A DNA stretch of 64,000 bases from Flavobacterium alvei. GTDB lineage: Bacteria > Bacteroidota > Bacteroidia > Flavobacteriales > Flavobacteriaceae. Below the pieces are notes generated by a model that had not been told where the DNA came from, did not search any database, and was given only the letters and a program-made list of their open reading frames with translations. Shown piece after piece: positions 19,057-28,741 of this stretch; the first letter of the stretch is position 1; each line of letters begins with the position of its first letter. The stretch covers positions 124,001 to 188,000 of the forward strand of contig NZ_PQVG01000006.1 of NCBI RefSeq assembly GCF_002920895.1, in the 5' to 3' direction. Made by a program: the position numbers and the translations under genes.

Positions 19057-19926
19057 TTATTTTTTTTCAAAAAGCAGTTTGATTAGGGTTACAATTCCAA
19101 AAACTAGGAATCCAATCACAAGTCCAAAGCTAAACTCTCTAACTGTTGAAGGCCATTGATTGAATAAATGATGCAGAAAATCGATATTGTGTGCAAAGAT
19201 GCCGCCAGCTACTAAAATCAGCGCAATAGTACCAATTACGGCTAGACTTTTGATTACTTTTGGTAAGGCTTGAACTAGTATGTTTCCTATAAATTTGTTT
19301 ATACTACGCTCTTTAGAATTCAGTCCAATAAGTTTGTATCCCAATTCGTCCATTCTAACAATTAGAGCTACAATACCGTAAACACCAATGGTTGCGAGTA
19401 TGGCAATAATAGAAACAACCACGATTTGCGAGCTAATGGGTTGTTCAATTACTGTGCCAAGAGCAATGATAACTATTTCTACTGATAAAATAAAATCAGT
19501 CACTATAGCCGATTTTATTTTGTCTTTTTCGAGTGCCAAAATTTCTTCTTCGGTGTATTCTTGAATCTTTATTTCGGTTGAAATGTGTTTATGAGGAAAG
19601 AAATATTCGTATATTTTTTCGGCTCCTTCGTAGGCCAAGAAAAGTCCACCCAATACTAAAATGATACTAATTGCCAAAGGAAAAAAAGCACTCAGAAGGA
19701 AGGCAATGGGCAAAATGATTAATTTATTGATTAATGAACCTTTGGCAATGGCTAACAACACTGGAATTTCTCTTGAGGAAATAAATCCAGATGCTTTTTC
19801 GGCATTTACAGCCAAATCATCACCCAAAATTCCAGCCGTTTTTTTGGCTGCAACCTTACTCATTATTGCCACATCATCCATAATGGCTGCAATATCATCT
19901 AAAAGCGCGAAAAAACCTGATGCCAT
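19057..19926 (-). CDS. DUF808 family integral membrane protein (YedI-like)
   Basis: A 289-residue multi-pass membrane protein. The N-terminus MASGFFALLDDIAAIMDDVA and the GILGDDLAVNAEKASGF segment are the recognisable DUF808 marks. Several hydrophobic segments follow around residues 68-100, 145-190 and 220-285. The function of the family is not established. It is monocistronic, with about 180 bp of AT-rich sequence upstream of the neighbouring LamG gene in which I saw nothing definite. Confidence 0.87.
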   Translation of the reverse strand: MASGFFALLDDIAAIMDDVAIMSKVAAKKTAGILGDDLAVNAEKASGFISSREIPVLLAIAKGSLINKLIILPIAFLLSAFFPLAISIILVLGGLFLAYEGAEKIYEYFFPHKHISTEIKIQEYTEEEILALEKDKIKSAIVTDFILSVEIVIIALGTVIEQPISSQIVVVSIIAILATIGVYGIVALIVRMDELGYKLIGLNSKERSINKFIGNILVQALPKVIKSLAVIGTIALILVAGGIFAHNIDFLHHLFNQWPSTVREFSFGLVIGFLVFGIVTLIKLLFEKK

Positions 19927-20041
19927 ATAATTGTTTTAGAAATTGATTGATTTTTGAATTTTTGATGGTGCGAAAATACTATTTTTTGATGGGAAACAGT
20001 ATGGAATTTTAGTAGTTTAAATGCTTAATATTTTCCGTTTT

Positions 20042-20698
20042 TTACCTTGATTCTAATATTTGAATTAAATCTAAAGGATGGTTTAAAATATATTTTGCTC
20101 CAGTGGCAAATAATTCTGATTCTGGTCTATAGCCCCATAAAACACCAACTGCCAATATATTAGCATTAGTTGCTGTTTGCATATCAATTCCAGAATCGCC
20201 AACAAAAATCATTTCTTCGGGCTTTAATTCTAATTTTTTACAAATTTCTAAAGCTTCAAACGGGTTGGGTTTTTTAAGTGATTCGATACTCAAACCTACA
20301 ACTTCAATAAAATAGTTTGGAAATAAAACGGCAACAATTTTCTTGCTGAGTTCATCGGCTTTATTAGAGAAAACACTCAGTTTTATGTTGTGAGCCTTCA
20401 GATAATCTAATAATTCGATAATGCCTTCATAATATTTTGTTTGGTGGGTACAATTCTCACGATACACTTCAATCATCAATTGGAAACAATGATCTATTTG
20501 TGTTTCGTCGTTATGAGAAGAGGGGAGTGCTTTACTAACTAGATTTCGGAGTCCGCTTCCAACAAAATATTGATAATCTTCATAACTATGAGTTGGGAAA
20601 TTGTGACTTTTCAGCACGCTATTCATAGCATTTGCAATATCTTCAACCGAATTGACTAATGTTCCGTCTAAATCAAAAATAATTCCTTTATACTTCAT
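20042..20698 (-). CDS. gph: HAD phosphatase, phosphoglycolate phosphatase-like
   Basis: A 218-residue HAD-superfamily hydrolase with a helical cap. Motif I is DLDGTLVNS (nucleophile Asp near residue 9), motif II is FSNKADE, a Lys follows in SLKKPNP, and motif IV is GDSGIDMQTATNA. The cap and length fit the Gph branch that dephosphorylates 2-phosphoglycolate from DNA repair. Other small phosphate esters are possible. It is a single gene on the minus strand. Confidence 0.85.
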   Translation of the reverse strand: MKYKGIIFDLDGTLVNSVEDIANAMNSVLKSHNFPTHSYEDYQYFVGSGLRNLVSKALPSSHNDETQIDHCFQLMIEVYRENCTHQTKYYEGIIELLDYLKAHNIKLSVFSNKADELSKKIVAVLFPNYFIEVVGLSIESLKKPNPFEALEICKKLELKPEEMIFVGDSGIDMQTATNANILAVGVLWGYRPESELFATGAKYILNHPLDLIQILESR

Positions 20699-21034
20699 TT
20701 TTATTTTTTGAGTTGGGGTTTATATCTTGGATATGTTTTTATAATTTTTGATTAAATTCTTAAGAATTGAACCAATTTCCGTGCAGTAAAATTAGTTAAA
20801 AATTGAGAGAGTAAAATGGTTGTAGCTTGTAAATAATCTGTTTTTTTTAGTTGAAGAAAAGCCATAAAATAATAAACTACCCTCAAAAAGTTAAACACTA
20901 TTTGGGGTAGTCTATTAAGATTTTACTAAAAACACATAAATTTTACTGGATTTTTTACTCGACTTTCGAGTTGTATCTCAATCACAATATTTTTTAAAAG
21001 GATAAAAGTAAAATTTTGTTTAGTTTATAATATT
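20699..21034. other. Intergenic region with no gene found
   Basis: AT-rich 336-bp stretch between gph and ilvD, both minus strand. Apart from one hairpin (20877-20910) I see no ORF or recognisable promoter. Confidence 0.5.
20877..20910 (-). terminator. Probable intrinsic terminator of ilvD
   Basis: CTACCCTCAAA (20877-20887) pairs with TTTGGGGTAG (20901-20910) with one bulged T and a 13-nt loop. On the minus strand it is followed by a TTTATTATTTT tract. It lies about 125 bp past the ilvD stop. Confidence 0.5.
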
Positions 21035-22726
21035 CTAAAACAAATCGGTTTTTAATACAGCGCCGCTACTAGCATTGGTAACTAAACTTCTGTATTGTCC
21101 CAACCATTTTGATGTGATTACTTTTTTCAAAGGAACAAACTCGGATTTTCTTTTAGCGATTTCTTCCTCGCTTAAATTCACAGAAAGAATGTATTGATCT
21201 ACATCAATATGAATTTCATCACCGTCTTTTAGTAATCCAATCATTCCACCTTCGGCAGCTTCTGGGCTTACGTGTCCAATACTTGCTCCACGGGTTGCTC
21301 CACTAAATCTACCATCGGTGATTAAGGCTACTTTTGAGCCTAGTCCCATTCCCATAATCAAGGAAGTTGGAGCTAGCATTTCTTGCATTCCTGGACCACC
21401 TTTTGGCCCTTCATAACGAATCACAACTACATCACCAGCTTTTACCTTTCCGCTAGTAATTCCGTTAACAGCTTCTTGTTGACCATCAAAACAGACTGCA
21501 GTTCCTGTAAAAACGCGGTCTCCAGTAATTCCAGCAGTTTTGATAACAGCACCTTGTTCGGCAAGATTTCCATACAAAATAGCTAAACCTCCCACTTGAG
21601 AATAGGGATTATCGATGGTGTGAATAATTGAAGTATCTTTTATGAAAGCGTCTTTTATTTTTTCTAAAATTGTTTCTCCGCTTATGGTAAGGTTATCTAT
21701 AAGAATAGAATCTCCTCTTTTGGTCATTTCTTTCATTACAGCATTTACGCCACCAGCAGTATTAATATCTTCCATGTGAACAGTAGAAAGAGATGGTGAA
21801 ATTTTAGCAATATGTGACACTTTTTTAGAGATGCTATTGATATCTTCAAGATTGAAATTCACATCGGCTTCTTTTGCAATAGCTAGCATGTGTAAAACGG
21901 TATTCGAACTTCCACCCATTGCCATATCTACTGCAAATGCATTTCGTACAGCATTTTCGTTTAAGATATTTTTGAGTTTGAATTTTTTAGATTGCGCTTC
22001 GTCTTTTGCTATTTCGCAAATTCTTCTGGCAGCACTTCTATACAATTGTTCACGCTCTTTGGTCAGTGCTAAAATAGTTCCATTTCCAGGAAGTGCAATT
22101 CCCATGGCTTCCATAAGAGTATTCATGGAGTTTGCGGTAAACATTCCAGAGCAACTTCCGCCACTTGGACAAGCATTGCACTCAATGTCTTTAAGTTCGG
22201 CTTCATTGATTTGACCTGCTTCAAATTTTCCAACCGCTTCAAAAGCTGTGGCTAAGTCAATAGGTGTTCCGTCTTTGGTATATCCTTTTTTCATTGGACC
22301 ACCGCTTACAAATACAGTAGGAACATTAACTCTTAAGGCTCCCATAATCATACCCGGAACAATTTTATCACAGTTTGGAATGGCAATCATGGCGTCCAAT
22401 TTGTGTGCATTCATTACGGTTTCGATCGAGCTGGCTATCAGTTCTCTTGAAGGTAATGAAAATAGCATTCCGTCATGTCCCATGGCAATACCATCATCTA
22501 CACCAATAGTGTTGAATTCAAAAGGAACACAGCCGTTTGCTTTGATTTCTTCTTTTATAATTTTGGCTACTCTGTCTAAAAAAAAGTGACCCGGAATGAT
22601 TTCAATAAATGAATTGGCCACACCAATAAACGGTTTGTCAAAATCGGCATCGGTCAATCCTGTTGCTCTAAATAATGATCTATGGGGTGCTCTTTGATAC
22701 CCTTTTTTTACTTCATCACTTCTCAT
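21035..22726 (-). CDS. ilvD: Dihydroxy-acid dehydratase
   Basis: A 563-residue Fe-S enzyme of valine, isoleucine and leucine synthesis that converts dihydroxy acids to 2-keto acids. Cluster cysteines and their contexts are visible: NCDKIVPGM and [17 protein letters not shown]. The signature [14 protein letters not shown] and the C-terminal [20 protein letters not shown] complete the pattern. Full length. The other ilv and leu genes are not in the window; a likely single-gene unit with about 180 bp of upstream AT-rich sequence. Confidence 0.96.
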   Translation of the reverse strand: MRSDEVKKGYQRAPHRSLFRATGLTDADFDKPFIGVANSFIEIIPGHFFLDRVAKIIKEEIKANGCVPFEFNTIGVDDGIAMGHDGMLFSLPSRELIASSIETVMNAHKLDAMIAIPNCDKIVPGMIMGALRVNVPTVFVSGGPMKKGYTKDGTPIDLATAFEAVGKFEAGQINEAELKDIECNACPSGGSCSGMFTANSMNTLMEAMGIALPGNGTILALTKEREQLYRSAARRICEIAKDEAQSKKFKLKNILNENAVRNAFAVDMAMGGSSNTVLHMLAIAKEADVNFNLEDINSISKKVSHIAKISPSLSTVHMEDINTAGGVNAVMKEMTKRGDSILIDNLTISGETILEKIKDAFIKDTSIIHTIDNPYSQVGGLAILYGNLAEQGAVIKTAGITGDRVFTGTAVCFDGQQEAVNGITSGKVKAGDVVVIRYEGPKGGPGMQEMLAPTSLIMGMGLGSKVALITDGRFSGATRGASIGHVSPEAAEGGMIGLLKDGDEIHIDVDQYILSVNLSEEEIAKRKSEFVPLKKVITSKWLGQYRSLVTNASSGAVLKTDLF

Positions 22727-22908
22727 GTTGTTGTTTTTATTTTTTAATATATGTACGACTTGTTTTTGTTAAAAGATTAGACAATCTTCTAGAATAACTG
22801 CAAAAGTACATAAAATCCTTAGGGGATAAAATAATAATTGTATTCAGGTTGCAAATTTAGAATTGCAAAAAGATTTTTTTTTATTGAAAGGGGAGTTTCA
22901 AGTGTTTT

Positions 22909-23715
22909 TTAGGATAAAATTTCAGTAAGGTTCAAATTTTGGAAAATAAATTCGTCTTCAAGGAAATTATCTTCTTGAAAGGATTTCGTTAAATTTGAAA
23001 TGTGATTTACCACTTCGCCAATAACTATAATGGCTGGGGAAGAAATTTGTTGATTAGCAACTATTTTGGTTATTGAGTTTATGGTTCCAACTACTTTTTT
23101 CTGACTGTTTTTTGTTCCGTTTTGAATGATAGCTATGGGCAAATTATCGGTTCGGTTGTTTTGATAAATGGAGATGATTTCGTCTAATTTGTTCATTCCC
23201 ATCAGAATAACCACTGTTGCCGAAGATTTTGAAGCCAAAGTTACATCTTTGGATAATTTATGGTCAGAAGTAGTACCCGTTATTACCCAAAAACTTTCTG
23301 AAATTCCTCTTTGTGTCAAACTAATTCCGTTGGATGCAGGAACACCTAAAGCTGATGAAATTCCCGGAACAATTGCCGTTTGTATTCCAAAACGTTGAGC
23401 ATATTCAATTTCTTCACTTCCTCGACCGAAAACAAAAGGGTCGCCACCTTTTAGCCTTACTACGTGTCCAAAACGTTTGGCTTGTGAAACAATAAGTTGA
23501 TTGATTTGGTCTTGGCTATAAGCGTGACAACCCAATCGTTTGCCAACAAAAATGCATGTTGCTTTGGTAGCGTAGTGTAATAATTCTTCATTTACGAGTG
23601 CATCATACAAGACTACATCAGCACTTTCAAGGGCTTTGATGGCTTTGAGAGTAATTAATTCTACATCTCCAGGACCAGCTCCCACAACGGTTAATTTTGA
23701 ATTATTCGTTTGCAT
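22909..23715 (-). CDS. cobA: Uroporphyrinogen-III C-methyltransferase
   Basis: A 268-residue SAM-dependent tetrapyrrole methylase making precorrin-2 for siroheme or cobalamin. Motifs: VGAGPGDVELITLKA at the N-terminus, ADVVLYDALV, LKGGDPFVFGRGSEE, and PGISSALGVPASNGISLTQRG. It lacks the CysG dehydrogenase/ferrochelatase part, so it is the short SUMT form. A flavobacterium would need siroheme for sulfite or nitrite reductase; none of these genes is adjacent. A SulP-family permease lies 13 kb away, with no direct link visible. Confidence 0.93.
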   Translation of the reverse strand: MQTNNSKLTVVGAGPGDVELITLKAIKALESADVVLYDALVNEELLHYATKATCIFVGKRLGCHAYSQDQINQLIVSQAKRFGHVVRLKGGDPFVFGRGSEEIEYAQRFGIQTAIVPGISSALGVPASNGISLTQRGISESFWVITGTTSDHKLSKDVTLASKSSATVVILMGMNKLDEIISIYQNNRTDNLPIAIIQNGTKNSQKKVVGTINSITKIVANQQISSPAIIVIGEVVNHISNLTKSFQEDNFLEDEFIFQNLNLTEILS

Positions 23716-24051
23716 AATTTTCTCGTTTAAATTAAGATTATTTTGATGTTTGGTAAATAAATAATTTTAATATGATTTAAAATTAAGTAAAAATACTTAT
23801 GCAAATATAATTAAAAAATACGTAGTTTGGCATAAAAATTAAATAAAGTTAATTGCAATTTAAAAACGAATTAAAAGATACAAATTCAAAATAAAAACAG
23901 TTTGTATTAATTTTTTTATGGTTGTAAATTTTTAAATTTGCAAAGTAAATCAATACTTTTAGTTTTTTTTTAACAGAATAAAACTTAAAGGTTGATGCTT
24001 AGATTTTTAAATCCAGTAAATAAAGAGTTTAATAATATAAATATATTCGCA
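23716..24051. other. AT-rich intergenic region, nothing definite
   Basis: About 336 bp between divergent cobA and the short ORF at 24052. It is extremely A+T-rich. I see a TAAATTTG at 23933-23940, like a -7 element, but no TTG at the right spacing. No riboswitch-like structure is convincing. Confidence 0.4.
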
Positions 24052-24165
24052 ATGAAAAATAAGTCATTACATCTACTGATTATAATTTTTTTAAGCGCTC
24101 AAACTTTTGCTCAAGTCTATACTGATAAAGTTGTCAATAGTATAAAATCAGATTCTTTACTGTAA
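24052..24165 (+). pseudogene. Short signal-peptide ORF, probable 5' remnant of an exported protein gene
   Basis: A 37-codon ORF begins with a good signal peptide (IIIFLSAQTFAQ) followed by VYTDKVVNSIKSDSLL and a stop. The sequence after the cleavage site resembles, from memory, the start of a longer Bacteroidota outer-membrane barrel family (pattern YTDKVVKSIKKDS). Only about 16 mature residues remain, and the stop lies in a small hairpin with a T tract. A deletion remnant is my preferred reading. A real tiny secreted peptide is the alternative. Confidence 0.45.
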
Positions 24166-24175
24166 TCTGTTTTTT
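24149..24175 (+). terminator. Weak intrinsic terminator
   Basis: CAGATT (24149-24154) and AATCTG (24164-24169) pair around a 9-nt loop and are followed by six T. It overlaps the stop of the short ORF and precedes the patatin gene by about 25 bp. Confidence 0.45.
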
Positions 24176-24201
24176 AGTTTTATAATTAAACATGAGACAA
24201 T

Positions 24202-26457
24202 ATGACGAAAATTACCTTTTCATTTCCAAAAGTATTTCTATTTACTATTTTCTTACTATTTTTTTATACAAATTTTTTGTGGTCACAACAACGTCCTAAG
24301 ATTGGTTTAGTTTTAAGCGGTGGTGGAGCAAAAGGTATTGCACATATTGGAGTTCTGAAAGCTATCGATAGTGCAGGACTAAAAATTGATTATGTCACTG
24401 GAACTAGTATGGGTAGTATCATTGGAGGTATGTATTCTATTGGTTACTCTGGAAATGAGATAGAAAAAATCACCAAAAAACTAAATTGGGATGAATTATT
24501 GAGCGGAAAACCCATTTATAAATATGTTGGAATTGACGAAAAAGACGAATTTGGGCAGTATTCAGCCGAAGTAGGTATAAAAAAAGGAAAGTTACAAATT
24601 GGTACAGGATTGATTGATTCTCAAGAATTAATGCTTGTTTTAAACAGGATTTTTTTACCAGCCTATAACATCAAAGATTTCTCTAAATTCAATATTCCGT
24701 TTAAATGTATTGCAACTGATTTATCTAATGGAAAAGCGGTAGTGATTTCAGATGGCGATATTGTAAAAGCGGTACGTTCAAGTATGGCAATTCCTAGTGT
24801 TTTTACAGCCGTTGACCATCAAAAGACAAAACTCGTGGATGGTGGAATTGTTAGGAACTTTCCAGTCAAAGATATTAAAGAGATGGGAGCCAATATTGTA
24901 ATTGGAGTAAACCTTTTTACAGGGCTTCCAGATATTGAAAAACTCGAAAATGTATTAGATGTTTTTTATCAAATAACGCAATATCGCGATGCCGATGATT
25001 TAGTCGAAGAAAAAAAATTGTGTAATCTTGTTATTGAACCTAATTTAGATAAATATAGCGCAGGTAGTTTTGATGCTACAGATTCGATTATGGATATTGG
25101 AAATGCTGTTGGAAAATTATATTATCCCTATTTTAAGAAATTGGCCGATTCATTAAATGCAAAATATCCTGTAAAATACGACCCTTACAACAGATTGCCA
25201 AAAGTAGAAAACATTATTATTGATGATATTGGATATGTTGGAATTGAAAAAACAAGTGAAAACTTATTGCTTCAAAAACTGGGTATTCAATTGGGAAAAT
25301 CATATTCTCCAAAACAAATTAATGATGGATTTCGTAAAGCATTCGCTAGTCGATATTATGATAATATTCATTATTCATTAGAACCTACATCAGAAGGGCA
25401 CGCCAAGTTGATTTGTATAGTAAAAGAAAAAGCTGTAAACCAAATAAAAGTAGGGTTATCATTCCATTCCTTCACAGGAGCAGCTCTTTTATTCAATTTT
25501 ACTGCTAGAGATTTGTTGTTAAATAAATCTAGAACTATGGCCAAATTAGCTATAGGTGAAAATTTTAGAGTTTTACTAGAACACAAACAAATTTTTGGAC
25601 CAAAAGCCAATAATTTTTTTAATCTTAGTTTAGAAAAACAAAATCTTCCTTTGTACATATATGATGGAAGTAGAATTTTAAACGAATATGAAATTGGATA
25701 TGGTCAAATCGATATCAATTATTCCAGAGCCTTTAATAATTGGAGCTTAACTTCTGGAATGAATTACCAAAGTAATAATTTTGGACCAGTAGTGGTAGAA
25801 TCTGAGTCTTATAAAGGAAAAATAAAGCACTTTTTTGCTTATTTATCAGCAGAATCAAATACGACCGATAGGGTAAATTTTCCAACTCAAGGTCATTTGT
25901 TTTTTGCTCAAGCAGGAATTGTTTTTGATAGAAAAGCAAATGTAGATTTGACAAATCTAGATGGTTCCTCTCAGGATGTTTCTTTTCTTATAAGACAGCA
26001 ACAGTTTTACAGATTTATTATAAATTTTTCAAAGTTTAATTCTTTAAGCAAAAAAATGGTGTTGTTTTACAATCTGCAAACTAGTATTGCACCTGAATCT
26101 AATGGTTTTATTGTTGATAATTTTTATCTAGGAGGGATTCAACAATTATTTAGACAGCAGGTAGCTTTTACTGGACTAAAAGAAGAGCAAATAAATTCAA
26201 CATCTATAGCAACTGCATTACTCGGATTGCAATATAATTTTGTTAGTAATTTGTTTTTAACAGGAAGAGCAAATACAGGTATCTATGATTTTAGTAATAA
26301 AAATAAAACATGGGATTCTAATGCTGTGAAAAATATTAATGGTTTTTCTTTGGGAATAGGGTATAATTTAAGTATGATGCCTATAGAATTAAATGCCATG
26401 TATTCTCCAGAAATCGGAAAATTTTATACTCACATAAAAATGGGATTCGTGTTTTAA
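24202..26457 (+). CDS. Patatin-like phospholipase with C-terminal Omp85-type barrel
   Basis: A 751-residue outer-membrane protein. Signal peptide (about 1-28, FLWSQ), then a patatin lipase domain with oxyanion loop GGGAKG at 40-45, nucleophile Ser69 in GTSMG and Asp213 in DGG. The Ser-Asp dyad is intact. A POTRA-like segment (about 330-420) and a surface-antigen/Omp85 barrel fill the rest up to IKMGFVF. The architecture matches PlpD-type (type Vd) patatin-barrel proteins, in which the lipase is displayed or held in the periplasm. It cleaves acyl esters of phospholipids by analogy. It opens a long plus-strand run of envelope genes. Confidence 0.9.
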   Translation: MTKITFSFPKVFLFTIFLLFFYTNFLWSQQRPKIGLVLSGGGAKGIAHIGVLKAIDSAGLKIDYVTGTSMGSIIGGMYSIGYSGNEIEKITKKLNWDELLSGKPIYKYVGIDEKDEFGQYSAEVGIKKGKLQIGTGLIDSQELMLVLNRIFLPAYNIKDFSKFNIPFKCIATDLSNGKAVVISDGDIVKAVRSSMAIPSVFTAVDHQKTKLVDGGIVRNFPVKDIKEMGANIVIGVNLFTGLPDIEKLENVLDVFYQITQYRDADDLVEEKKLCNLVIEPNLDKYSAGSFDATDSIMDIGNAVGKLYYPYFKKLADSLNAKYPVKYDPYNRLPKVENIIIDDIGYVGIEKTSENLLLQKLGIQLGKSYSPKQINDGFRKAFASRYYDNIHYSLEPTSEGHAKLICIVKEKAVNQIKVGLSFHSFTGAALLFNFTARDLLLNKSRTMAKLAIGENFRVLLEHKQIFGPKANNFFNLSLEKQNLPLYIYDGSRILNEYEIGYGQIDINYSRAFNNWSLTSGMNYQSNNFGPVVVESESYKGKIKHFFAYLSAESNTTDRVNFPTQGHLFFAQAGIVFDRKANVDLTNLDGSSQDVSFLIRQQQFYRFIINFSKFNSLSKKMVLFYNLQTSIAPESNGFIVDNFYLGGIQQLFRQQVAFTGLKEEQINSTSIATALLGLQYNFVSNLFLTGRANTGIYDFSNKNKTWDSNAVKNINGFSLGIGYNLSMMPIELNAMYSPEIGKFYTHIKMGFVF

Positions 26458-26558
26458 AAACTAAGGATTTTTAACTATTTTTATTATAATTAAATTATGT
26501 ATTTTGTCCAATATAATTTACGAAAAACATTTCATTTGTTATGAAAAAGGAACTTAAA

Positions 26559-26591
26559 TTGTATTTTGTTAAACAAAATTTCTTACTTTTG
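26559..26591 (+). promoter_or_regulatory. Predicted primary-sigma promoter
   Basis: TTG at 26559-26561 and TACTTTTG at 26584-26591, spacing 22 nt, fit TTG-N17-23-TAnnTTTG. It lies 45 bp upstream of the barrel gene starting at 26637. Confidence 0.5.
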
Positions 26592-26636
26592 ATATATTTT
26601 TTATAAAAAACTAACTTTAACCTAAAAACAAAAATT

Positions 26637-27257
26637 ATGAAAAAATTAGTACTTATTGCTGGAATCTTTTTATGTGCGTTTGGAGCAAAAGCCCAAAACC
26701 AAGGAGATATTAGTCTAGATTTGTATGGTGGTTATACTTTTCAAGACAAGATTTATGCAGATGCAGCTTATGTAGCAGTTAAGGATGCTTTTCAATATGG
26801 TGCTGGTATTGAGTTTTATGCAAGAAGTACTAAATCAATTGAATTGAAATATCTTAGAATGGACACTAAAACGCCTATCTATAGATTTAATGAAACACAA
26901 CTCAATTCAGGTGATGATAGTTCAGCTATAAATTATGTTTTGATTGCTGGAAATAATTATTTTCCAACAGGAAATCCTAAAGTTCTTCCTTTTGCAGGTT
27001 TAGGTTTAGGAGTAGGATGGGCATCTGGAGATCAAAGTACTTCTGCACGATTTGCTTGGGATTTAAAAGCAGGTGTTAAAATTAAAACTTCGGATTCAGT
27101 TTCTTTAAAATTACAAGCTTATTTCCAAACAATCTGGGCTAGCTATGGTTCTGATGCTGTTTTCTATCCAGGTTATGGAACGGTTTATTATCCTAGCGAT
27201 GCTTCACTTTACCAATTCGGATTGGGAGCTGCCATTTCTTTTGATTTCAAACACTAA
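26637..27257 (+). CDS. Outer-membrane beta-barrel protein
   Basis: A 206-residue exported protein with signal peptide ending GAKAQ near residue 20. Amphipathic strands follow (ISLDLYGGYTF, YGAGIEFYAR, SIELKYLRMD, FAGLGLGVGW) and a final strand FGLGAAISFDFKH. Pattern and size fit an eight-stranded OmpA/OmpX-like barrel (porin-family or OMP_b-brl type). Function unknown. It has its own promoter and terminator. Confidence 0.8.
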   Translation: MKKLVLIAGIFLCAFGAKAQNQGDISLDLYGGYTFQDKIYADAAYVAVKDAFQYGAGIEFYARSTKSIELKYLRMDTKTPIYRFNETQLNSGDDSSAINYVLIAGNNYFPTGNPKVLPFAGLGLGVGWASGDQSTSARFAWDLKAGVKIKTSDSVSLKLQAYFQTIWASYGSDAVFYPGYGTVYYPSDASLYQFGLGAAISFDFKH

Positions 27258-27273
27258 TATAATCAAACAAATT

Positions 27274-27311
27274 AAAACCGCATTATCTACTTGATATGCG
27301 GTTTTTTTTTG
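27274..27311 (+). terminator. Intrinsic terminator
   Basis: AAAACCGCAT (27274-27283) pairs with ATGCGGTTTT (27296-27305), perfect 10-bp stem with 12-nt loop, then a T tract. It terminates the barrel gene at 26637. Confidence 0.82.
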
Positions 27312-27347
27312 TTCCTAGTTTCTTCTGCTGTAGAATTTATTATTTCA

Positions 27348-27635
27348 ATGAGGGAAATTCCAACCATGCGATATCAGGGCGATATTACTGCTTTGGCAGA
27401 AACAGAGTGGAGATGGGATTTTACCAATCGTCATAGTTTAGTTACATTTTCGGGTACAGCCAAAGCATTTGATAGTGGTGATACATTTAGAAATTCATCT
27501 TGGAGAGTTTCAGGCGGAGCTGGTTGGAGGTATTTATTAGCTAGAAAACTGAAACTTAGAGCAGGAATTGATGTTGCCAGAGGTCCAGAGGAATGGGCAT
27601 ATTATATCGTTTTTGGAACAAATTGGGTTAAGTAA
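27348..27635 (+). pseudogene. 3' remnant of an Omp85/BamA-like surface-antigen gene
   Basis: A 95-codon ORF (ATG at 27348; frame open from 27291) translates to the end of an outer-membrane barrel: MREIPTMRYQGD, TEWRWDFTNRHSLVTFSG, GAGWRYLLARKLKLRAGID and the closing strand YYIVFGTNWVK. There is no signal peptide, and the frame begins inside the terminator of the preceding gene. The mature N-terminal barrel and any POTRA are absent. Relatives are several hundred residues long, for example the protein at 33369-34619 here. It should not be able to insert alone, so a deletion remnant is most likely. Confidence 0.7.
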
Positions 27636-27699
27636 ATAGGTTCAATTATTAGAGTTTTTTTTTGATTTTAAAAATGAATAGTATCAAATAGTAAAATAA

Positions 27700-28584
27700 A
27701 TGGGGATAAAAAATACAAATCAATTCTTTAGTAATACCAAAAATTGGCTGACAATGTTCATCAGTTTTTATTGTATTTCTGTTTTTAGCCAAGATCTAGA
27801 ACCACGAGCATATGCCAGCGTTCCTAAAGGAATGAATGTCTTAGCTGTTGGATATGGTTTTATTAAAGGAAATGTACTTACAGATCCATCATTGCCAATT
27901 AATGATTTTATAATTAATACTCAAAGTTTAGGGGTAAATTATATTCACAGTTTTGCTATTTCAAAAAAACTAGCCAGAGTGCAAGTATCACTACCGTTTG
28001 CTGATATGAGGGGAAGAATGATGCAAAATGGAGAAGAAATCACTGGCTCTAGGTCTGGTATGGCGGATATGCGCATTCGTTTTGGAATTAATTTAACGGG
28101 GCTGCCAGCTCAAGAAAGAAAAGATTTTAAACCCAATAAGGAAAAAGCTGTTTTAGGAGTAAGTTTTGTAACTTCTATTCCAACAGGACGTTACTATGAA
28201 GATAAAAAAATTAATCTTGGCAGTAATCGTTGGGCATTTAAACCCGAAATTGGTGTTTCAAGAAAGTTCAAAAATGTCTATGCAGAAGCTTATTTAGGTA
28301 CTTGGTTTTATGCTAATAATACAGAATATTTGACCAATAAAGTATTAAAACAAAACCCGACCCTAACTTTACAAGCCCATGCTAGCTATTATTTTAAAAA
28401 CCAAATGTGGGTTGGTTTAAACACCAATTGGTATAAAGTTGGAAAAACAACCATTGACGGACAAGTTTCAAATGATGTATTGAATGATTGGAGAGTTGGT
28501 GCAACTTATTCGGTTCCAATTGCAAAAGCTCACGCTTTGAGATTGCAATTTCACACAGGGCTAATGTCTAATTTTAGGACTTAA
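27700..28584 (+). CDS. Outer-membrane transporter-like barrel (phenol MetA-degradation family type)
   Basis: A 294-residue exported protein. The signal peptide is long, ending near residue 31 (ISVFSQ). The mature part begins LEPRAYASVPKGMNVLAVGYGF, a start typical of the MetA-pathway-of-phenol-degradation/transporter family (PF13557-like). Barrel strands follow (VNYIHSFAI, RVQVSLPFADMRG, MRIRFGINLTG, VSFVTSIPTGRYY). The role is unknown; proteins of this type are often assigned as outer-membrane channels without proof. It lies between a gene remnant and the DUF4251 gene. Confidence 0.75.
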   Translation: MGIKNTNQFFSNTKNWLTMFISFYCISVFSQDLEPRAYASVPKGMNVLAVGYGFIKGNVLTDPSLPINDFIINTQSLGVNYIHSFAISKKLARVQVSLPFADMRGRMMQNGEEITGSRSGMADMRIRFGINLTGLPAQERKDFKPNKEKAVLGVSFVTSIPTGRYYEDKKINLGSNRWAFKPEIGVSRKFKNVYAEAYLGTWFYANNTEYLTNKVLKQNPTLTLQAHASYYFKNQMWVGLNTNWYKVGKTTIDGQVSNDVLNDWRVGATYSVPIAKAHALRLQFHTGLMSNFRT

Positions 28585-28661
28585 TTATGATTCAATTACA
28601 CTAGCTTATCAATATATATTCTTTTAAAAAAATAATTTTCAGTTTGATTTTATATTATAAC

Positions 28662-28695
28662 TTGAATTCAATTTTAGATACTATTTTTACATTTG
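28662..28695 (+). promoter_or_regulatory. Predicted primary-sigma promoter
   Basis: TTG at 28662-28664 and TACATTTG at 28688-28695, spacing 23 nt. It lies about 45 bp upstream of the DUF4251 gene start. Confidence 0.5.
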
Positions 28696-28741
28696 TTAAA
28701 TGATTAAAAAGTACTGTTAACAATTTTAAATATTATAGAAT

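Noticed and set aside
22727-22908. Possible leader peptide or attenuator for ilvD
   Set aside because: Only a weak 6-bp hairpin is present and no branched-chain codon-rich short ORF is seen.
23716-24051. Possible cobalamin riboswitch or promoter between cobA and the short ORF
   Set aside because: No conserved B12-box-like sequence or well-spaced promoter elements could be recognised in the AT-rich sequence.
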